DNA of 64,000 bases from Buchnera aphidicola (Cavariella theobaldi) (GTDB taxonomy: Bacteria > Pseudomonadota > Gammaproteobacteria > Enterobacterales > Enterobacteriaceae): the NCBI RefSeq assembly GCF_964059165.1, contig NZ_OZ060413.1:496001-560000 (forward strand), read 5' to 3'. The notes beneath the pieces were generated by a model that saw only the letters and a program-made list of their open reading frames with translations, made no database searches and had not been told where the DNA came from. Below are positions 1-10,202 of this stretch, in pieces (positions within the stretch are counted from its first letter, which is position 1; every line of letters starts with the position of its first letter). A program made the translations under genes and the position numbers.

Positions 1-1034
<1,034 letters not shown>

Positions 1035-1092
1035 TTACAACCCACAGGTGTTTTTTTATTTAAAAAAACTTTATTTATGCTTGTTTTCCGAA

Positions 1093-1104
1093 TTTTTAAA
1101 GAGC
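1093..1104 (-). promoter_or_regulatory. boxA-like antitermination site in the 23S leader
   Basis: Read on the minus strand the sequence is GCTCTTTAAAAA, which matches the boxA element in the E. coli 16S-23S spacer (GCTCTTTAA core). It sits about 60 bases upstream of the 23S 5' end and downstream of tRNA-Glu. BoxA in RNA is bound by NusB-S10 and lets polymerase read through long untranslated rRNA genes. The match is seen directly; the function is inferred from position and family knowledge. Confidence 0.7.
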
Positions 1105-1128
1105 TTTTATTTTAAATTTTTAATAATG

Positions 1129-1146
1129 TTCTTAAATCTTTAAGAA
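1129..1146 (-). promoter_or_regulatory. Perfect 8-bp inverted repeat upstream of boxA (boxB-like hairpin)
   Basis: TTCTTAAA and TTTAAGAA flank a 2-base centre, so the minus-strand transcript could form an 8-bp A/U hairpin between tRNA-Glu and boxA. Enterobacterial rrn leaders have a boxB hairpin just before boxA, and the order here is the same. It could equally be an RNA-processing stem or chance in A/T-rich DNA. Confidence 0.4.
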
Positions 1147-1200
1147 TAATAACACAATAATTTCAATTAGTATATATTATTTTAAAAATTTTTACTTTTT

Positions 1201-1273
1201 CGTCCCCTAGGGGATTTGAACCCCTGTTGCCGCCGTGAAAGGGCGATGTCCTAGACCTCTAGACGAAGGGGAC
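1201..1273 (-). tRNA. gltT: tRNA-Glu (anticodon UUC)
   Basis: The minus strand folds as a complete cloverleaf. The acceptor stem is GTCCCCT/AGGGGAC with discriminator G, the anticodon loop is CTTTCAC (anticodon TTC), and the T arm is AGGGGTTTGAATCCCCT. CCA is not encoded. It lies between aroE and the 23S gene and is probably co-transcribed with 23S from the promoter at 1316-1344. Its wobble U34 is a substrate of the mnm5s2U pathway that uses the TusBCD relay encoded at 23.6-24.7 kb. The symbol gltT follows E. coli spacer tRNAs and is provisional. Confidence 0.96.
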
Positions 1274-1315
1274 TAAATGATTTATAACATAAAAACAGAT
1301 ATATTATTATAATGA

Positions 1316-1344
1316 ATCATACAGATTGAAAAAAAAAGAGTCAA
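1316..1344 (-). promoter_or_regulatory. Sigma-70 promoter of the tRNA-Glu/23S operon
   Basis: On the minus strand a -35 box TTGACT (1339-1344) is followed by exactly 17 bases and a -10 box TATGAT (1316-1321). Both boxes differ from consensus at one position. The predicted start lies about 35 bases upstream of tRNA-Glu and is independent of aroE, whose stop codon is at 1402. Confidence 0.85.
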
Positions 1345-1401
1345 GCATTTTTATTGAAAAAAAATTAAAATACATGTTTATTTAAAAAAATATTTTTATA
1401 A

Positions 1402-2232
1402 TTATAAAAAACATTTTTTTTCTAATTGTTGAATCAGAGGACTAATTTCAGGCAAAATACCATGCCAAAAAAAACAGGAATGTGCTGCTTGTAAAATTAG
1501 CATACCTATACCATCTGCCACATAATTAGCGCCTATTTCAATACACCAGTTAATAAAAACAGTATTACTAACGTGATAATTCATATCATAAAAAAATGTT
1601 TTAGAAGATACTAAAGAAACAGGAAAAAAGTCTTTTTTTATATTATTATTTCTGGATATAGCATTAATAATTAAATCAAACTTTTTTTTTATAATACTAT
1701 CATCAAAAACTTTTATATTTCCAAATTGATTAAATTGTAAAACTAATTTTTTCGCATTTAAAAAAGTTCTATTTAAAATATATACTGAACATCCAAAAGT
1801 TAAAAGATGGAAAAGAATACCTCGTACTGCTCCACCAGCGCCCAGTATTAAAATAGAAAAATTTTTTTTTATAAAATTTAATCGAATTAAATCAGATAAT
1901 AAACCTATTCCATCAGTATTATCACCTAAAAGTGTATTATGATTAATTTTTTTTAATGTATTCACAGATTGAGATATTTTAGCACAATCTGTTAATTGAT
2001 CTGATAATAAATATGCTTGTTCTTTAAAAGGTGCTGTAACATTTGCTCCTACACCATCATATTTAAAAAAATTTGATACAGTATCAGAAAAATCAAAAAT
2101 TGGTACTTTAATCGATTGATAGTTATAAACGATGCCTATTTGTTTAGAAAAAAAATTATGAATAAAAGGAGATTTGCTGTGAGCAACAGGGTTTCCAAAC
2201 AGAACGTAATTATTTTTTTTAAAATTATGCAT
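1402..2232 (-). CDS. aroE: Shikimate dehydrogenase
   Basis: AroE reduces 3-dehydroshikimate to shikimate with NADPH in the cytoplasm, the fourth step of the shikimate pathway to aromatic amino acids, which the symbiont supplies to its host. The 276-residue product (E. coli 272) has the N-terminal substrate motif FGNPVAHSKSPFIH, ANVTAPFKE with the catalytic lysine, GDNTDGIGLL, the nucleotide-binding loop GAGGAVRG and the NRT motif. An upstream in-frame ATG exists, but the start at 2232 matches the family N-terminus and overlaps the tsaC stop by 8 bases, as in E. coli where tsaC and aroE adjoin. AroB and AroK are encoded at 29.9-31.6 kb. Confidence 0.96.
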   Translation of the reverse strand: MHNFKKNNYVLFGNPVAHSKSPFIHNFFSKQIGIVYNYQSIKVPIFDFSDTVSNFFKYDGVGANVTAPFKEQAYLLSDQLTDCAKISQSVNTLKKINHNTLLGDNTDGIGLLSDLIRLNFIKKNFSILILGAGGAVRGILFHLLTFGCSVYILNRTFLNAKKLVLQFNQFGNIKVFDDSIIKKKFDLIINAISRNNNIKKDFFPVSLVSSKTFFYDMNYHVSNTVFINWCIEIGANYVADGIGMLILQAAHSCFFWHGILPEISPLIQQLEKKCFL

Positions 2233-2796
2233 TGCGTATGAATTGTCCATTAATAACATCAATTATTGTAGAAGGTTTTTTTTCATGTCCTATCTTACCA
2301 TTATATAATGGAAAGTCTTGACCAAATTCTTTAAAAACAGATTTTTCACTTAAACATGGTGGCATATTCGAAATATTAGCACTAGTAGATATTATTGCTT
2401 TTCCAAACATATTACATAGCTGAACTATACTAGAATGCGCACTAATTCTTACTGCTACGGTATTAAATTTTCCAGTTAACCAATATGGCGCGGAAAAATT
2501 AGCTGGAACTAAAAAAGTAAATGGACCTGGCCAAAAAAAAACATCATTTTTTTTTGTTGAGAAGACAGTGCTAATTCATTTATATATCTTTTTATTTGGC
2601 TATAATTTGAAGCCACTAATATTAAGCCTTTTTCAATCTTTCTTTTTTTTAAATGTAATAATTTATATACAGCTTTTGGACTGGTCGGATCGCATCCTAA
2701 ACCAAACATTGACTCAGTCGGATAAGCAATAACATTATTTTTTTTTAACATTTCTACACAATAAACTAATGAATTTAAATCATTTTTCTGATGCAT
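2225..2796 (-). CDS. tsaC: Threonylcarbamoyl-AMP synthase, interrupted by a one-base frameshift in a poly(A/T) run
   Basis: TsaC (YrdC family) makes threonylcarbamoyl-AMP from threonine, bicarbonate and ATP for t6A37 of ANN-decoding tRNAs, an essential reaction in E. coli. The frame from 2796 encodes the N-terminal half (VIAYPTES, GCDPTS, KGLILVA) but ends at 2509. The C-terminal half (WPGPFTFLVPAN, AVRIS, STSAN) is in the next frame to 2225. The break falls at two adjacent runs of nine, read on the coding strand as A9 (2547-2555) and T9 (2533-2541). One extra base in either joins the halves into 190 residues, the usual E. coli length. Translated as it stands, the product is 95 residues without the STSAN motif. 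Transcriptional slippage could rescue it; pseudogene or sequencing error are the alternatives. Confidence 0.88.
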
Positions 2797-2851
2797 TACA
2801 ATAACTCTGCTCTAAAGAAAAAAATTTTTTTATGTATATAATATAATATTA

Positions 2852-3325
2852 TCAATGAATCATTTTTTTTGGTATATTAAATAATAAATTTTCTAATTTA
2901 TGATAAACCATTTCACATCCAGGAATATTAAATAATACAATTAAAACAATCCATTTAAAATCTTCTAAATTAAGTTCAACAATATCTAAAGCCATGATTC
3001 TTTCAATAATCATTTCGCGCGTATTAATAGTTACAATTTCTAACTGTTCTAAAAAAAACATAAAGCCACGACAATCTATATTTAATCGCAAAGATTCTTC
3101 TTTAGTATAAATTCGTGTAGAAATCTGATTAGAAAAATCTTTTTCTGGAAAAACTATATTTTCTTTGTATGAAGATAACGTTTTCAGCCACACCAAAGCA
3201 TTAAAAATATCCTTATTTTGAAAACCTATATCTGATAAATCGTTTTTTAGAATTTCATAATCAATTGATAAGTTCAATTCGTTATGAACATAAGTTTCAA
3301 ATAAATATATTAATACATCAAACAT
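2852..3325 (-). CDS. smg: Smg family protein (DUF494)
   Basis: The 157-residue product has the same length as E. coli Smg and matches it along its length: start MFDVLIYLFETY, a central CRGFMFFLEQ, then TREMIIERIMALD and the LFNIPGCE segment near the C-terminus. The biochemical role of Smg is not established. In E. coli it sits in the def-fmt neighbourhood between dprA and topA-like/tsaC genes; here dprA is missing and smg faces away from def. It is followed 55 bases later by tsaC on the same strand. Confidence 0.9.
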   Translation of the reverse strand: MFDVLIYLFETYVHNELNLSIDYEILKNDLSDIGFQNKDIFNALVWLKTLSSYKENIVFPEKDFSNQISTRIYTKEESLRLNIDCRGFMFFLEQLEIVTINTREMIIERIMALDIVELNLEDFKWIVLIVLFNIPGCEMVYHKLENLLFNIPKKMIH

Positions 3326-3597
3326 TATATCCTCAATTATAATCCTAAAATATATAAATATTTTTGAGACATATTTTATAAAAAAATATGGTTAATAAAT
3401 GTATAAGAAAAAAAATTTATTTTATAGCAAAACATAATTTTATTATAAGTTCATCCTTGAAACAAGAAAGCATAGTAAAAATATATATAAGAATTTTAAA
3501 AAATAATTTATTAAAACATTTTAAACTAAACTTTTTAATTACAATAAAAAAGTTTATACTAATACATAAAACTTAATCATTTTGCATAAAATACTAT

Positions 3598-4113
3598 ATG
3601 TCTTGTTTAAAAATTCTTTACTATCCTGATGAAAGACTACGTTGCGTAGCTCAACCCGTAAGTCAATTTAATCAAAAAATTTATGAAATTGTTCATAATA
3701 TGATTAAAATTATGAATCAAGAAGACGGTATTGGTCTTGCTGCAACTCAAATTAATATCCCATTACAAATTATAGTTATTAAAAAACTCGACGAAAAGCA
3801 AGAAAATTTAATACTCATTAATCCTAAAATTGTAAAAAAGCATGGTTGCACTAGTATCGAAGAGGGGTGCTTATCTATTCCTGAATACAGAGCTTTTATA
3901 CCTAGGTCAAATTATATTAAAGTAAAAGCTATGAATATGAAAGGTAAGAAAATAGAAATAGAAGCAGAATCTATATTATCTATTTGTATACAGCATGAAA
4001 TAGATCATTTAATCGGTAAATTATTCATTGATTATCTTTCTAATTTAAAAAAGAATCGTATACATAAAAAATTTATGAAGATACAAAAAAAAATATCCGC
4101 TCAAAGGAATTAA
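3598..4113 (+). CDS. def: Peptide deformylase
   Basis: Def removes the N-formyl group from nascent polypeptides in the cytoplasm using a bound metal, usually iron. All three family motifs are present: GIGLAATQ near residues 45-52, EEGCLSIP with the metal-binding cysteine, and QHEIDH with the two histidine ligands and catalytic glutamate. The length is 171 residues (E. coli 169). The start lies after a 272-base divergent spacer shared with smg. fmt follows after 6 bases, so the formylase and deformylase are co-expressed. Confidence 0.97.
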   Translation: MSCLKILYYPDERLRCVAQPVSQFNQKIYEIVHNMIKIMNQEDGIGLAATQINIPLQIIVIKKLDEKQENLILINPKIVKKHGCTSIEEGCLSIPEYRAFIPRSNYIKVKAMNMKGKKIEIEAESILSICIQHEIDHLIGKLFIDYLSNLKKNRIHKKFMKIQKKISAQRN

Positions 4114-4119
4114 ATACAT

Positions 4120-5067
4120 GTGAAAAAATTAAAAATTATCTTTGCTGGTACTTCATATTTTTCTGCAGAGCATTTAAATGCATTAATTTTTACATCTTAT
4201 CAAGTCGTGGCTGTTATTACTCAGCCGGATAAACCATGTGGAAGAGGACAAAAAATACAATTTTCTCCTGTTAAGATAATATCAAAAAAAAATAATATTC
4301 CTGTTTTTCAACCATTGTATTTAAACGAAAAAACATTTCTGGATGATATATCCAGATTAAACGCCGATATTATGATTGTTGTAGCTTATGGTAGAATTGT
4401 ACCAAAAATTATACTCACTATGTTTCCGATGGGTTGTATTAATGTACATGCATCACTTTTACCTAGATGGAGAGGAGCCACACCTATTCAATCAGCAATA
4501 ATACATGGAGACAAAGAAACCGGAATCACTATTATTGAAATGAACGAAACAATTGATACTGGAAAAATAATATATTCAGAAGCATGTTCTATTTTATCTT
4601 TCGATACCACTTATACATTATCTCTAAAATTAATTAATATTGGTATTAAATCTCTATTAAAAACTTTAAAAAACATTATCAATAAAAAAATTACAAAAAA
4701 AAAACAAAATGAAAAAAATTGTCTTGTATCATATAAAATTGAAAAAAAAGATGGATTATTAAAATGGAATCAAAAGGCAACAAAATTAGAGCGCATAATA
4801 AGAGCTTTTAATCCATGGCCTACTGCATATTTTAAAATAAATAATACAATAATAAAAGTATGGCAAGCTGAAGTAATACCTCTGGATATATGCACTGATT
4901 CTGTAGGGGAAATAATTAAAACAAATCAACAAGGTATTCAAGTGAATACAGCTTATCAAATATTAAATATTCAAAAATTACAAATATCTGGAAAAAAAAT
5001 AATTACTAGTAGAGAAATTCTTCTTTCAAAAAAAAATTGGTTTAAAGTTGGAGCAATTCTAGTATAA
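4120..5067 (+). CDS. fmt: Methionyl-tRNA formyltransferase (GTG start)
   Basis: Fmt transfers a formyl group from 10-formyl-tetrahydrofolate to initiator Met-tRNA, making the substrate for bacterial initiation. The 315 residues equal the E. coli length. Visible motifs are the N-terminal KIIFAGT, NVHASLLPRWRGATPIQ with the catalytic Asn-His, and the DTGKI segment. The start is GTG at 4120; the only nearby ATG (4118) runs straight into a stop in another frame. An AAAGGA ribosome-binding sequence precedes it by about 10 bases. It is coupled to def. Confidence 0.97.
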   Translation: MKKLKIIFAGTSYFSAEHLNALIFTSYQVVAVITQPDKPCGRGQKIQFSPVKIISKKNNIPVFQPLYLNEKTFLDDISRLNADIMIVVAYGRIVPKIILTMFPMGCINVHASLLPRWRGATPIQSAIIHGDKETGITIIEMNETIDTGKIIYSEACSILSFDTTYTLSLKLINIGIKSLLKTLKNIINKKITKKKQNEKNCLVSYKIEKKDGLLKWNQKATKLERIIRAFNPWPTAYFKINNTIIKVWQAEVIPLDICTDSVGEIIKTNQQGIQVNTAYQILNIQKLQISGKKIITSREILLSKKNWFKVGAILV

Positions 5068-5085
5068 AATATATCTTAAAAAATA

Positions 5086-5111
5086 AGCAAACGGAATTAC
5101 CACCGTTTGCT
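5086..5111 (-). terminator. Hairpin between the convergent fmt and rplQ genes
   Basis: AGCAAACGG and CCGTTTGCT form a perfect 9-bp stem with an 8-base loop, unusually G/C-rich for this window. On the minus strand it is followed by TATTTTTT, the form expected of a Rho-independent terminator, so it probably ends the long ribosomal-protein/rpoA transcript. It may also stop plus-strand fmt transcripts, though no T run follows on that side. Confidence 0.75.
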
Positions 5112-5189
5112 ATCACAAAAAGCAACATCAATGTTTCAAAAAAATATTTTTTATATATTAAAAACTGTATGTATTCAATATACAATATT

Positions 5190-5582
5190 TTATTTTTTTT
5201 CTATTTCTTTATTTACATTTTTTTTTATACGATCTACTAGTTCAATATAAGCCATTGGAGCTTTATCTCCAAATCTAAAACCGCATTTTAAAATGCGAGT
5301 ATAACCACCTAATCTACTGTAATATACTGGTCCTATATTTTTAAATAATTTAGCTACAATTTCATTATTACGAATTTTAGAAAATACTAGTCGTCTATTT
5401 GAAACATTATCAATTTTAGATATAGTAATAATAGGCTCAACAATACGACGTAATTCTTTTGCTTTTGCTAGCGTAGTTTTTATAATTTCATTTGAAAAAA
5501 AAGAACATGCCATATTATTTAACATTGCATTAAGATGGTTACGACTACGATTTAAATGGCGACCACTTTTACGATGACGCAT
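5190..5582 (-). CDS. rplQ: 50S ribosomal protein L17
   Basis: L17 is a large-subunit protein near the peptide exit tunnel. The 130-residue product starts [13 protein letters not shown] and contains [27 protein letters not shown] and [13 protein letters not shown], all family signatures. The open frame extends six codons further up, but the ATG at 5582 matches the family start and has an AAGGAT ribosome-binding sequence. It is the last gene of the alpha operon, after rpoA. Confidence 0.97.
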   Translation of the reverse strand: MRHRKSGRHLNRSRNHLNAMLNNMACSFFSNEIIKTTLAKAKELRRIVEPIITISKIDNVSNRRLVFSKIRNNEIVAKLFKNIGPVYYSRLGGYTRILKCGFRFGDKAPMAYIELVDRIKKNVNKEIEKK

Positions 5583-5625
5583 ATATTTATCCTTTTTCAA
5601 TATTTTATATATAATAAGTTATTGA

Positions 5626-6615
5626 TTAATCATCTGTAATACTTACAGGAGGCCAGTTCTCTAATCGCATTCCTAAAGATAAATTACGAGAAGCGAGTAT
5701 ATCTTTAATTTCTGTTAAAGATTTTTTTCCTAAATTAGGAGTTTTAAGAAGATCTACCTCCGTTCTTTGAACCAAATCACCAATATAATGTATAGATTCC
5801 GCTTTTAAACAATTGGCTGAACGTACTGTTAATTCTAAATCATCTACCGGTCTTAGTAAAATGGGTTCAAATTCAGGCTTTTCATCTTTAATTTCTGGTT
5901 CACGCACATCTCTTAAATCAACAAAAGCTTCTAATTGTTCTGCTAAAATAGTAGCAGCACGCCGTATAGCCTCTTCAGGATCAATTGTACCATTAGTTTC
6001 CATTTCAATTACTAATTTATCCAAGTCTGTTCTTTGTTCAACACGAGCCGCTTCAACGTTATAAGAAATTCGATCTATTGGACTATAACAAGCATCTACT
6101 AATAAACAACCAATTGGTCTTGATGAATCTTCTATATGCATCCTAGAAGCAGCTGGTACATAACCTCTTCCACGCTGCACTTTAATACGCATTTTAATAG
6201 AAGAGTGTATGTCTGTTAAATGACAAATTAAGTGTTCTGGTTTAATAATTTCTACATCAGCATCATGAATAATATCTGCTGCTATCACAGAAGAAATTCC
6301 AGACTTATTTAGTGTTAAAATAGCTTCATCTTTACCATATACTTTTACAGCTAAACTTTTCAAATTTAATAAAATTTCTAAAATATCCTCGTGTATACCT
6401 TCTTTTGTACTATATTCGTGTAAAACTCCGTCAATTTCTACTTCAGTTACTGCGCAACCCGGCATAGAAGAAAGTAAAATTCTACGAAGTGCATTACCTA
6501 AGGTGTGGCCAAATCCTCTCTCTAAAGGTTCTAAAGTAATTTTTGTATGAGTGTTACTAATTTGTTCAATATCTACTAAACGAGGTTTTAAAAAACTAAT
6601 GATAGAATTACGCAT
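5626..6615 (-). CDS. rpoA: RNA polymerase alpha subunit
   Basis: The alpha subunit dimerises to start assembly of the core polymerase, and its C-terminal domain contacts UP elements and activators. The 329 residues equal the E. coli length. The N-terminal domain has [19 protein letters not shown], and the separate C-terminal domain (about residues 250-329) keeps [10 protein letters not shown] with the DNA-contacting arginine and [10 protein letters not shown]. It lies between rpsD and rplQ, with 26- and 43-base gaps, in the standard alpha operon. Confidence 0.98.
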   Translation of the reverse strand: MRNSIISFLKPRLVDIEQISNTHTKITLEPLERGFGHTLGNALRRILLSSMPGCAVTEVEIDGVLHEYSTKEGIHEDILEILLNLKSLAVKVYGKDEAILTLNKSGISSVIAADIIHDADVEIIKPEHLICHLTDIHSSIKMRIKVQRGRGYVPAASRMHIEDSSRPIGCLLVDACYSPIDRISYNVEAARVEQRTDLDKLVIEMETNGTIDPEEAIRRAATILAEQLEAFVDLRDVREPEIKDEKPEFEPILLRPVDDLELTVRSANCLKAESIHYIGDLVQRTEVDLLKTPNLGKKSLTEIKDILASRNLSLGMRLENWPPVSITDD

Positions 6616-6641
6616 ATTATCTTTTTCCTTAATGACAAACT

Positions 6642-7262
6642 TTACTTTGAATACAGTTCGACAATTAAATGTTCATTAATTTCAGCAGATAAATCAGAAC
6701 GCTCCGGAAATCGTTTAAATAATCCTATCATTTTAGTTGCATCTACTTCCAACCAAATAGGTTTTTCGCGCTGTTCATAAAAATCTAACGATGCTTTAAT
6801 ACGTGATTGATTTTTAGACTTTTCTCTTATTGCAATACGATCTTTAGGACTTAATTGATAAGATGCTATATTTACAATTTTATTATTAACAGATACTGAT
6901 TTATGATTAATTAATTGTCTTGCTTCCGCTCGAGTACATGCAAATCCCATACGATATACTATGTTGTCGAGCCTATTTTCTAATAGCTTTAATAAATTCT
7001 CTCCGGTATTACCTTTAGAACGAGCAGCTATTTTATAATAAATTCTAAATTGACGCTCTAAAATACCGTATAAACGACGTACTTTTTGTTTTTCACGTAA
7101 CTGAAGAGCATAATCAGATAATCGAGGTTTACGAAGACCATGTTGTCCAGGTGGCTGTTCTATTTTACATTTAGAATCAATAGAACGAAATCCTGATTTT
7201 AAAAATAAATCAGTACCTTCACGTCGACTTAATTTTAATTTAGGACCTAAATATTTTGCCAT
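6642..7262 (-). CDS. rpsD: 30S ribosomal protein S4
   Basis: S4 is a primary 16S rRNA-binding protein that nucleates the 5' domain of the small subunit and, in E. coli, represses its own operon in translation. The 206 residues equal the E. coli length. Motifs are [18 protein letters not shown] at the start, PGQHG, and the S4 RNA-binding domain [20 protein letters not shown]. The N-terminal zinc cysteines of some bacteria are absent, as in enterics. Whether autoregulation survives cannot be seen. Confidence 0.98.
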   Translation of the reverse strand: MAKYLGPKLKLSRREGTDLFLKSGFRSIDSKCKIEQPPGQHGLRKPRLSDYALQLREKQKVRRLYGILERQFRIYYKIAARSKGNTGENLLKLLENRLDNIVYRMGFACTRAEARQLINHKSVSVNNKIVNIASYQLSPKDRIAIREKSKNQSRIKASLDFYEQREKPIWLEVDATKMIGLFKRFPERSDLSAEINEHLIVELYSK

Positions 7263-7289
7263 ATAATATTCCTTATGAAATATATAAAT

Positions 7290-7682
7290 TTACACACGAC
7301 GTTTTTTAGGAGGGCGACAACCATTATGTGGAATTGGCGTAACATCAGTGATATTGGTAATACGGAATCCTGCAGCATTTAAAGCACGAATCGTCGATTC
7401 TCTACCAGGTCCAGGACCTTTAACCATTACTTCTAAATTTTTTATACCATAATCTTTAACTATTTCTGCGCATCGTTCAGCAGCTACCTGAGCTGCAAAA
7501 GGAGTCGATTTTCGAGATCCTCTAAATCCAGACCCACCTGAAGTGGCCCATCCCAAAGTATTTCCCTGCCTATCAGTTATAGTAACAATAGTATTGTTAA
7601 AAGATGCATGAATGTGAGCAATACCATCTAAAATTTGTTTTTTAATTCGTTTACGTGGACGAACTGTATTTTTTAGTATCAT
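7290..7682 (-). CDS. rpsK: 30S ribosomal protein S11
   Basis: S11 sits on the platform of the 30S subunit near the E-site mRNA. The 130-residue sequence is nearly invariant from residue 20 on: [42 protein letters not shown] and the C-terminal [15 protein letters not shown]. The first ten residues are diverged, MILKNTV instead of MAKAPIR. It follows rpsM by 18 bases in the alpha operon. Confidence 0.98.
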   Translation of the reverse strand: MILKNTVRPRKRIKKQILDGIAHIHASFNNTIVTITDRQGNTLGWATSGGSGFRGSRKSTPFAAQVAAERCAEIVKDYGIKNLEVMVKGPGPGRESTIRALNAAGFRITNITDVTPIPHNGCRPPKKRRV

Positions 7683-7700
7683 AATACTTATGCACCTACA

Positions 7701-8057
7701 TTATTTTTTTATTGGTTTTCTAGGACCCTTGCAAGTTCGAGCATTAGTCTTAGTTCTTTGTCCATTTACAGGAAGACCCCTTCGATGACGTATTCCACGA
7801 TAACAATTTAAATCAATTAAACGCTTAATATTTAAAGTCTTTTCTCTTCTTAAATCTCCTTCTACTAAATACTTTAAAACATGTTGCCGAATTAATTCTA
7901 TTTGAGCATCGCTTAAATCTAGAATTTTAGAATTTTCAGAAATGTTTGAAAGATAACAAATTTTTTTAGAACGTGTTTTACCAATACCATATATTGAAGT
8001 CAAAGCTATTGAAGTATGTTTATTATCTGGAATATTAATACCCGCAATACGTGCCAT
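7701..8057 (-). CDS. rpsM: 30S ribosomal protein S13
   Basis: S13 in the head of the 30S subunit contacts L5 and P-site tRNA. The 118-residue product begins [15 protein letters not shown] and ends with the basic tail [18 protein letters not shown], with GIGKTRS and [14 protein letters not shown] in between, all typical. It is the first alpha-operon gene, 32 bases after rpmJ. Confidence 0.98.
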   Translation of the reverse strand: MARIAGINIPDNKHTSIALTSIYGIGKTRSKKICYLSNISENSKILDLSDAQIELIRQHVLKYLVEGDLRREKTLNIKRLIDLNCYRGIRHRRGLPVNGQRTKTNARTCKGPRKPIKK

Positions 8058-8089
8058 AATATAAAATCCTTATTATTATAAAATAAAAA

Positions 8090-8206
8090 TTAACCTTGAC
8101 GCTGTTTATGCTTAGGATCATTACTACAAATCACGCGTACAACGTTGTTTCTTCGTATGATTCTACAATTACGACATAATACCTTGACTGACGCCTGTAC
8201 TTTCAT
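8090..8206 (-). CDS. rpmJ: 50S ribosomal protein L36
   Basis: This 38-residue protein starts [19 protein letters not shown] and ends [10 protein letters not shown], the same length as E. coli L36. The zinc ribbon ligands are intact (Cys11, Cys14, Cys27, His33), so it is the zinc-binding form. A strong AAGGA ribosome-binding sequence lies 5 bases before the ATG. It sits between secY and rpsM, as in enteric bacteria, at the spc/alpha junction. Confidence 0.97.
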   Translation of the reverse strand: MKVQASVKVLCRNCRIIRRNNVVRVICSNDPKHKQRQG

Positions 8207-8243
8207 ATTTTCCTTATATACTAAATTAATCTATAAAATTCTA

Positions 8244-9563
8244 TTAATAAAAATGAGATTTTTTTAAAATAGACTCGTATTGATTTGACATAATTAATGT
8301 TTGAATTTGCGAAATAAAATCCATAATCACCACTACAACAATCAATAAAGATGTACCACCAAAATAAAAAGGAACATGCATTGCACGTCGCATGAATTCT
8401 GGTATTAAACAAATAAAAGTAATATATAAAGCACCAATTAACGTTAATCGCAATGTAATATTACCAATATATTCCGCAGTTTGTTTTCCAGGTCTAATTC
8501 CCGCAATAAAAGCACCTGATTTTTTTAAATTATCTGCTGTTTCTCTAGCATTAAAAACTAATCCAGTATAAAAAAAGCAAAAGAAAATAATAGAAAAAAT
8601 ATATAATATTAAATATATAGGTTGATTGGGTTGTAAATAAAAAGCAATCCATTTCAAAAAATACCATTTATTACTAGTTTTAAAAAATGACATTATTGTA
8701 ATCGGAAATAAAACAATACTAGAAGCAAAAATCGCTGGTATTACACCAGACATGTTAACTTTTAACGGTAAATGAGTACTTGGTGAAGAATAAACACGAT
8801 GTCCTTTTTGACGTTGTGCATAATGAACAGTAATTTTTCTTTGACCACGCTCAACAAAAACAACAACAAAAATCACAAAAAAAATTAATAAAAGGATCAA
8901 TAAAAATAAAAAAAAATTCAAAGTACCTTCTCGTAATTGCTCAAGAGTATGTCCAATAGAAGCGGGTAATCCTGCAATAATTCCAATAAATATAATAATG
9001 GAAATTCCATTACCTAGACCACATTCAGTAATCAATTCACCTAGCCACATTAAAAACATTGTACCCGTAACTAAACTAATTACTGAAACAAAATAAAAAT
9101 AAAAATCAGGCTGTATTACAATATCATGTAAACCTAAAATACTAGGCAGGCTAGTGGCCACGCCGACAGACTGAAAAATAGCTAATATTAAAGTAGTATA
9201 TCGCGTATATTGATTAATCTTATTACGTCCAGATTCACCTTCTTTTTTTATTTCAGATAAAGCTGGATAGACCAATGTAAGCAATTGTATAATAATAGAA
9301 GCTGATATATATGGCATAATTCCCAAAGAAAGAATGGAAGCACGACTTAAAGCACCCCCAGAAAACATATTAAACATTTCTACGAAAGTACCTTGATGAT
9401 CATTCAACAATGTAGATAATATTTTTGTATCAATACCTGGAATTGGAATAAAAGAACCAACGCGAAAGATAATCAAAGCTATAATAACAAAAAATACTCT
9501 TTGTTTTAGTTCGCCTAACCCTTTTTGACCACCTAAAAATTTTGATCTAAAATTCTTAACCAT
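8244..9563 (-). CDS. secY: Protein translocase subunit SecY
   Basis: SecY forms the inner-membrane channel for Sec-dependent export and membrane insertion, with SecE and SecG. The product is 439 residues (E. coli 443) with about ten hydrophobic segments. It keeps FIPIPGID, the plug-region [26 protein letters not shown], the cytoplasmic loop [11 protein letters not shown]-like [15 protein letters not shown], and [14 protein letters not shown] near the end. I chose the ATG at 9563; a TTG two codons upstream (9569) is better spaced from the AGGA sequence and may be the true start. It follows rplO in the spc operon. Confidence 0.96.
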   Translation of the reverse strand: MVKNFRSKFLGGQKGLGELKQRVFFVIIALIIFRVGSFIPIPGIDTKILSTLLNDHQGTFVEMFNMFSGGALSRASILSLGIMPYISASIIIQLLTLVYPALSEIKKEGESGRNKINQYTRYTTLILAIFQSVGVATSLPSILGLHDIVIQPDFYFYFVSVISLVTGTMFLMWLGELITECGLGNGISIIIFIGIIAGLPASIGHTLEQLREGTLNFFLFLLILLLIFFVIFVVVFVERGQRKITVHYAQRQKGHRVYSSPSTHLPLKVNMSGVIPAIFASSIVLFPITIMSFFKTSNKWYFLKWIAFYLQPNQPIYLILYIFSIIFFCFFYTGLVFNARETADNLKKSGAFIAGIRPGKQTAEYIGNITLRLTLIGALYITFICLIPEFMRRAMHVPFYFGGTSLLIVVVVIMDFISQIQTLIMSNQYESILKKSHFY

Positions 9564-9573
9564 TATCAACTAA

Positions 9574-10008
9574 TCATCCTTCAATTTTACCGCCAAAATT
9601 TTCAATTACAATACGTGCACCCTTGGTTACTCGCAATCCTTTCATGAATAAAGGTACTGAAATTGTTCCGGAAAGAATAATTTTGACACGCTGAATATTT
9701 TTATTGATAATATTTTTTTTCTTTAAAAAATCTAAATCAATAATGTTTTTAGAAAAACAAGATAAATCTGATAAACGAACTTCTGTAGTAATATTTTTTT
9801 TTCTCGAATTAAAACCAAATTTTGGTAATCTTCTATATAAAGGCATCTGCCCACCTTCAAAACCTCTACGAATACTACTACCAGATCTAGATTTTTGACC
9901 CTTATGACCACGACCTGCAGTTTTACCACAACCTGAACCAATACCACGGCCGACACGTTTCCGATTGACACGAGATCCGAATGCAGGAGAAAGAGTGTTT
10001 AAATACAT
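9574..10008 (-). CDS. rplO: 50S ribosomal protein L15
   Basis: L15 binds 23S rRNA late in 50S assembly. The 144 residues equal the E. coli length. The N-terminal half is a glycine/arginine-rich extension ([38 protein letters not shown]) that threads into rRNA. The C-terminal globular half ends with [15 protein letters not shown]. It is 4 bases downstream of rpmD and its stop region carries the secY ribosome-binding site. Confidence 0.97.
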   Translation of the reverse strand: MYLNTLSPAFGSRVNRKRVGRGIGSGCGKTAGRGHKGQKSRSGSSIRRGFEGGQMPLYRRLPKFGFNSRKKNITTEVRLSDLSCFSKNIIDLDFLKKKNIINKNIQRVKIILSGTISVPLFMKGLRVTKGARIVIENFGGKIEG

Positions 10009-10012
10009 TGCT

Positions 10013-10192
10013 CTATTCCTTTTCTATTTTTAAAATATAAGAGACTTTTTTAATCATACCTTGCAGAGATGGAGTATCTCTACGTGTTACTGTATGCCCA
10101 ATATAACGTAATCCCAGTCCTAATAATGTTTTTTTATGATTAGGTAATCTTCCTATAGAACTTTTGATTTGAGTTATTTTAATAGTTTTCAT
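10013..10192 (-). CDS. rpmD: 50S ribosomal protein L30
   Basis: A short gene of 59 codons between rpsE and rplO. The translation starts [20 protein letters not shown], continues [20 protein letters not shown], then [18 protein letters not shown], matching E. coli L30 in length and order of motifs. L30 is a small globular protein on the 50S subunit. Its ATG is 10 bases after the rpsE stop, the usual spc-operon spacing. Confidence 0.96.
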   Translation of the reverse strand: MKTIKITQIKSSIGRLPNHKKTLLGLGLRYIGHTVTRRDTPSLQGMIKKVSYILKIEKE

Positions 10193-10202
10193 GAAATAAA
10201 GT

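Noticed and set aside
3388-3576. 62-codon frame between smg and def, Lys/Ile-rich
   Set aside because: Composition is that of A/T spacer DNA, no ribosome-binding site, no resemblance to DprA or any family known to me.
8221-8412. 63-codon frame overlapping the secY end
   Set aside because: Alternative frame of the conserved secY C-terminus.
9732-9971. 79-codon frame inside rplO
   Set aside because: Out-of-frame shadow of a clear L15 gene; similar shadows inside tuf, fusA, rpsG, rplN and mtlA were also dropped.
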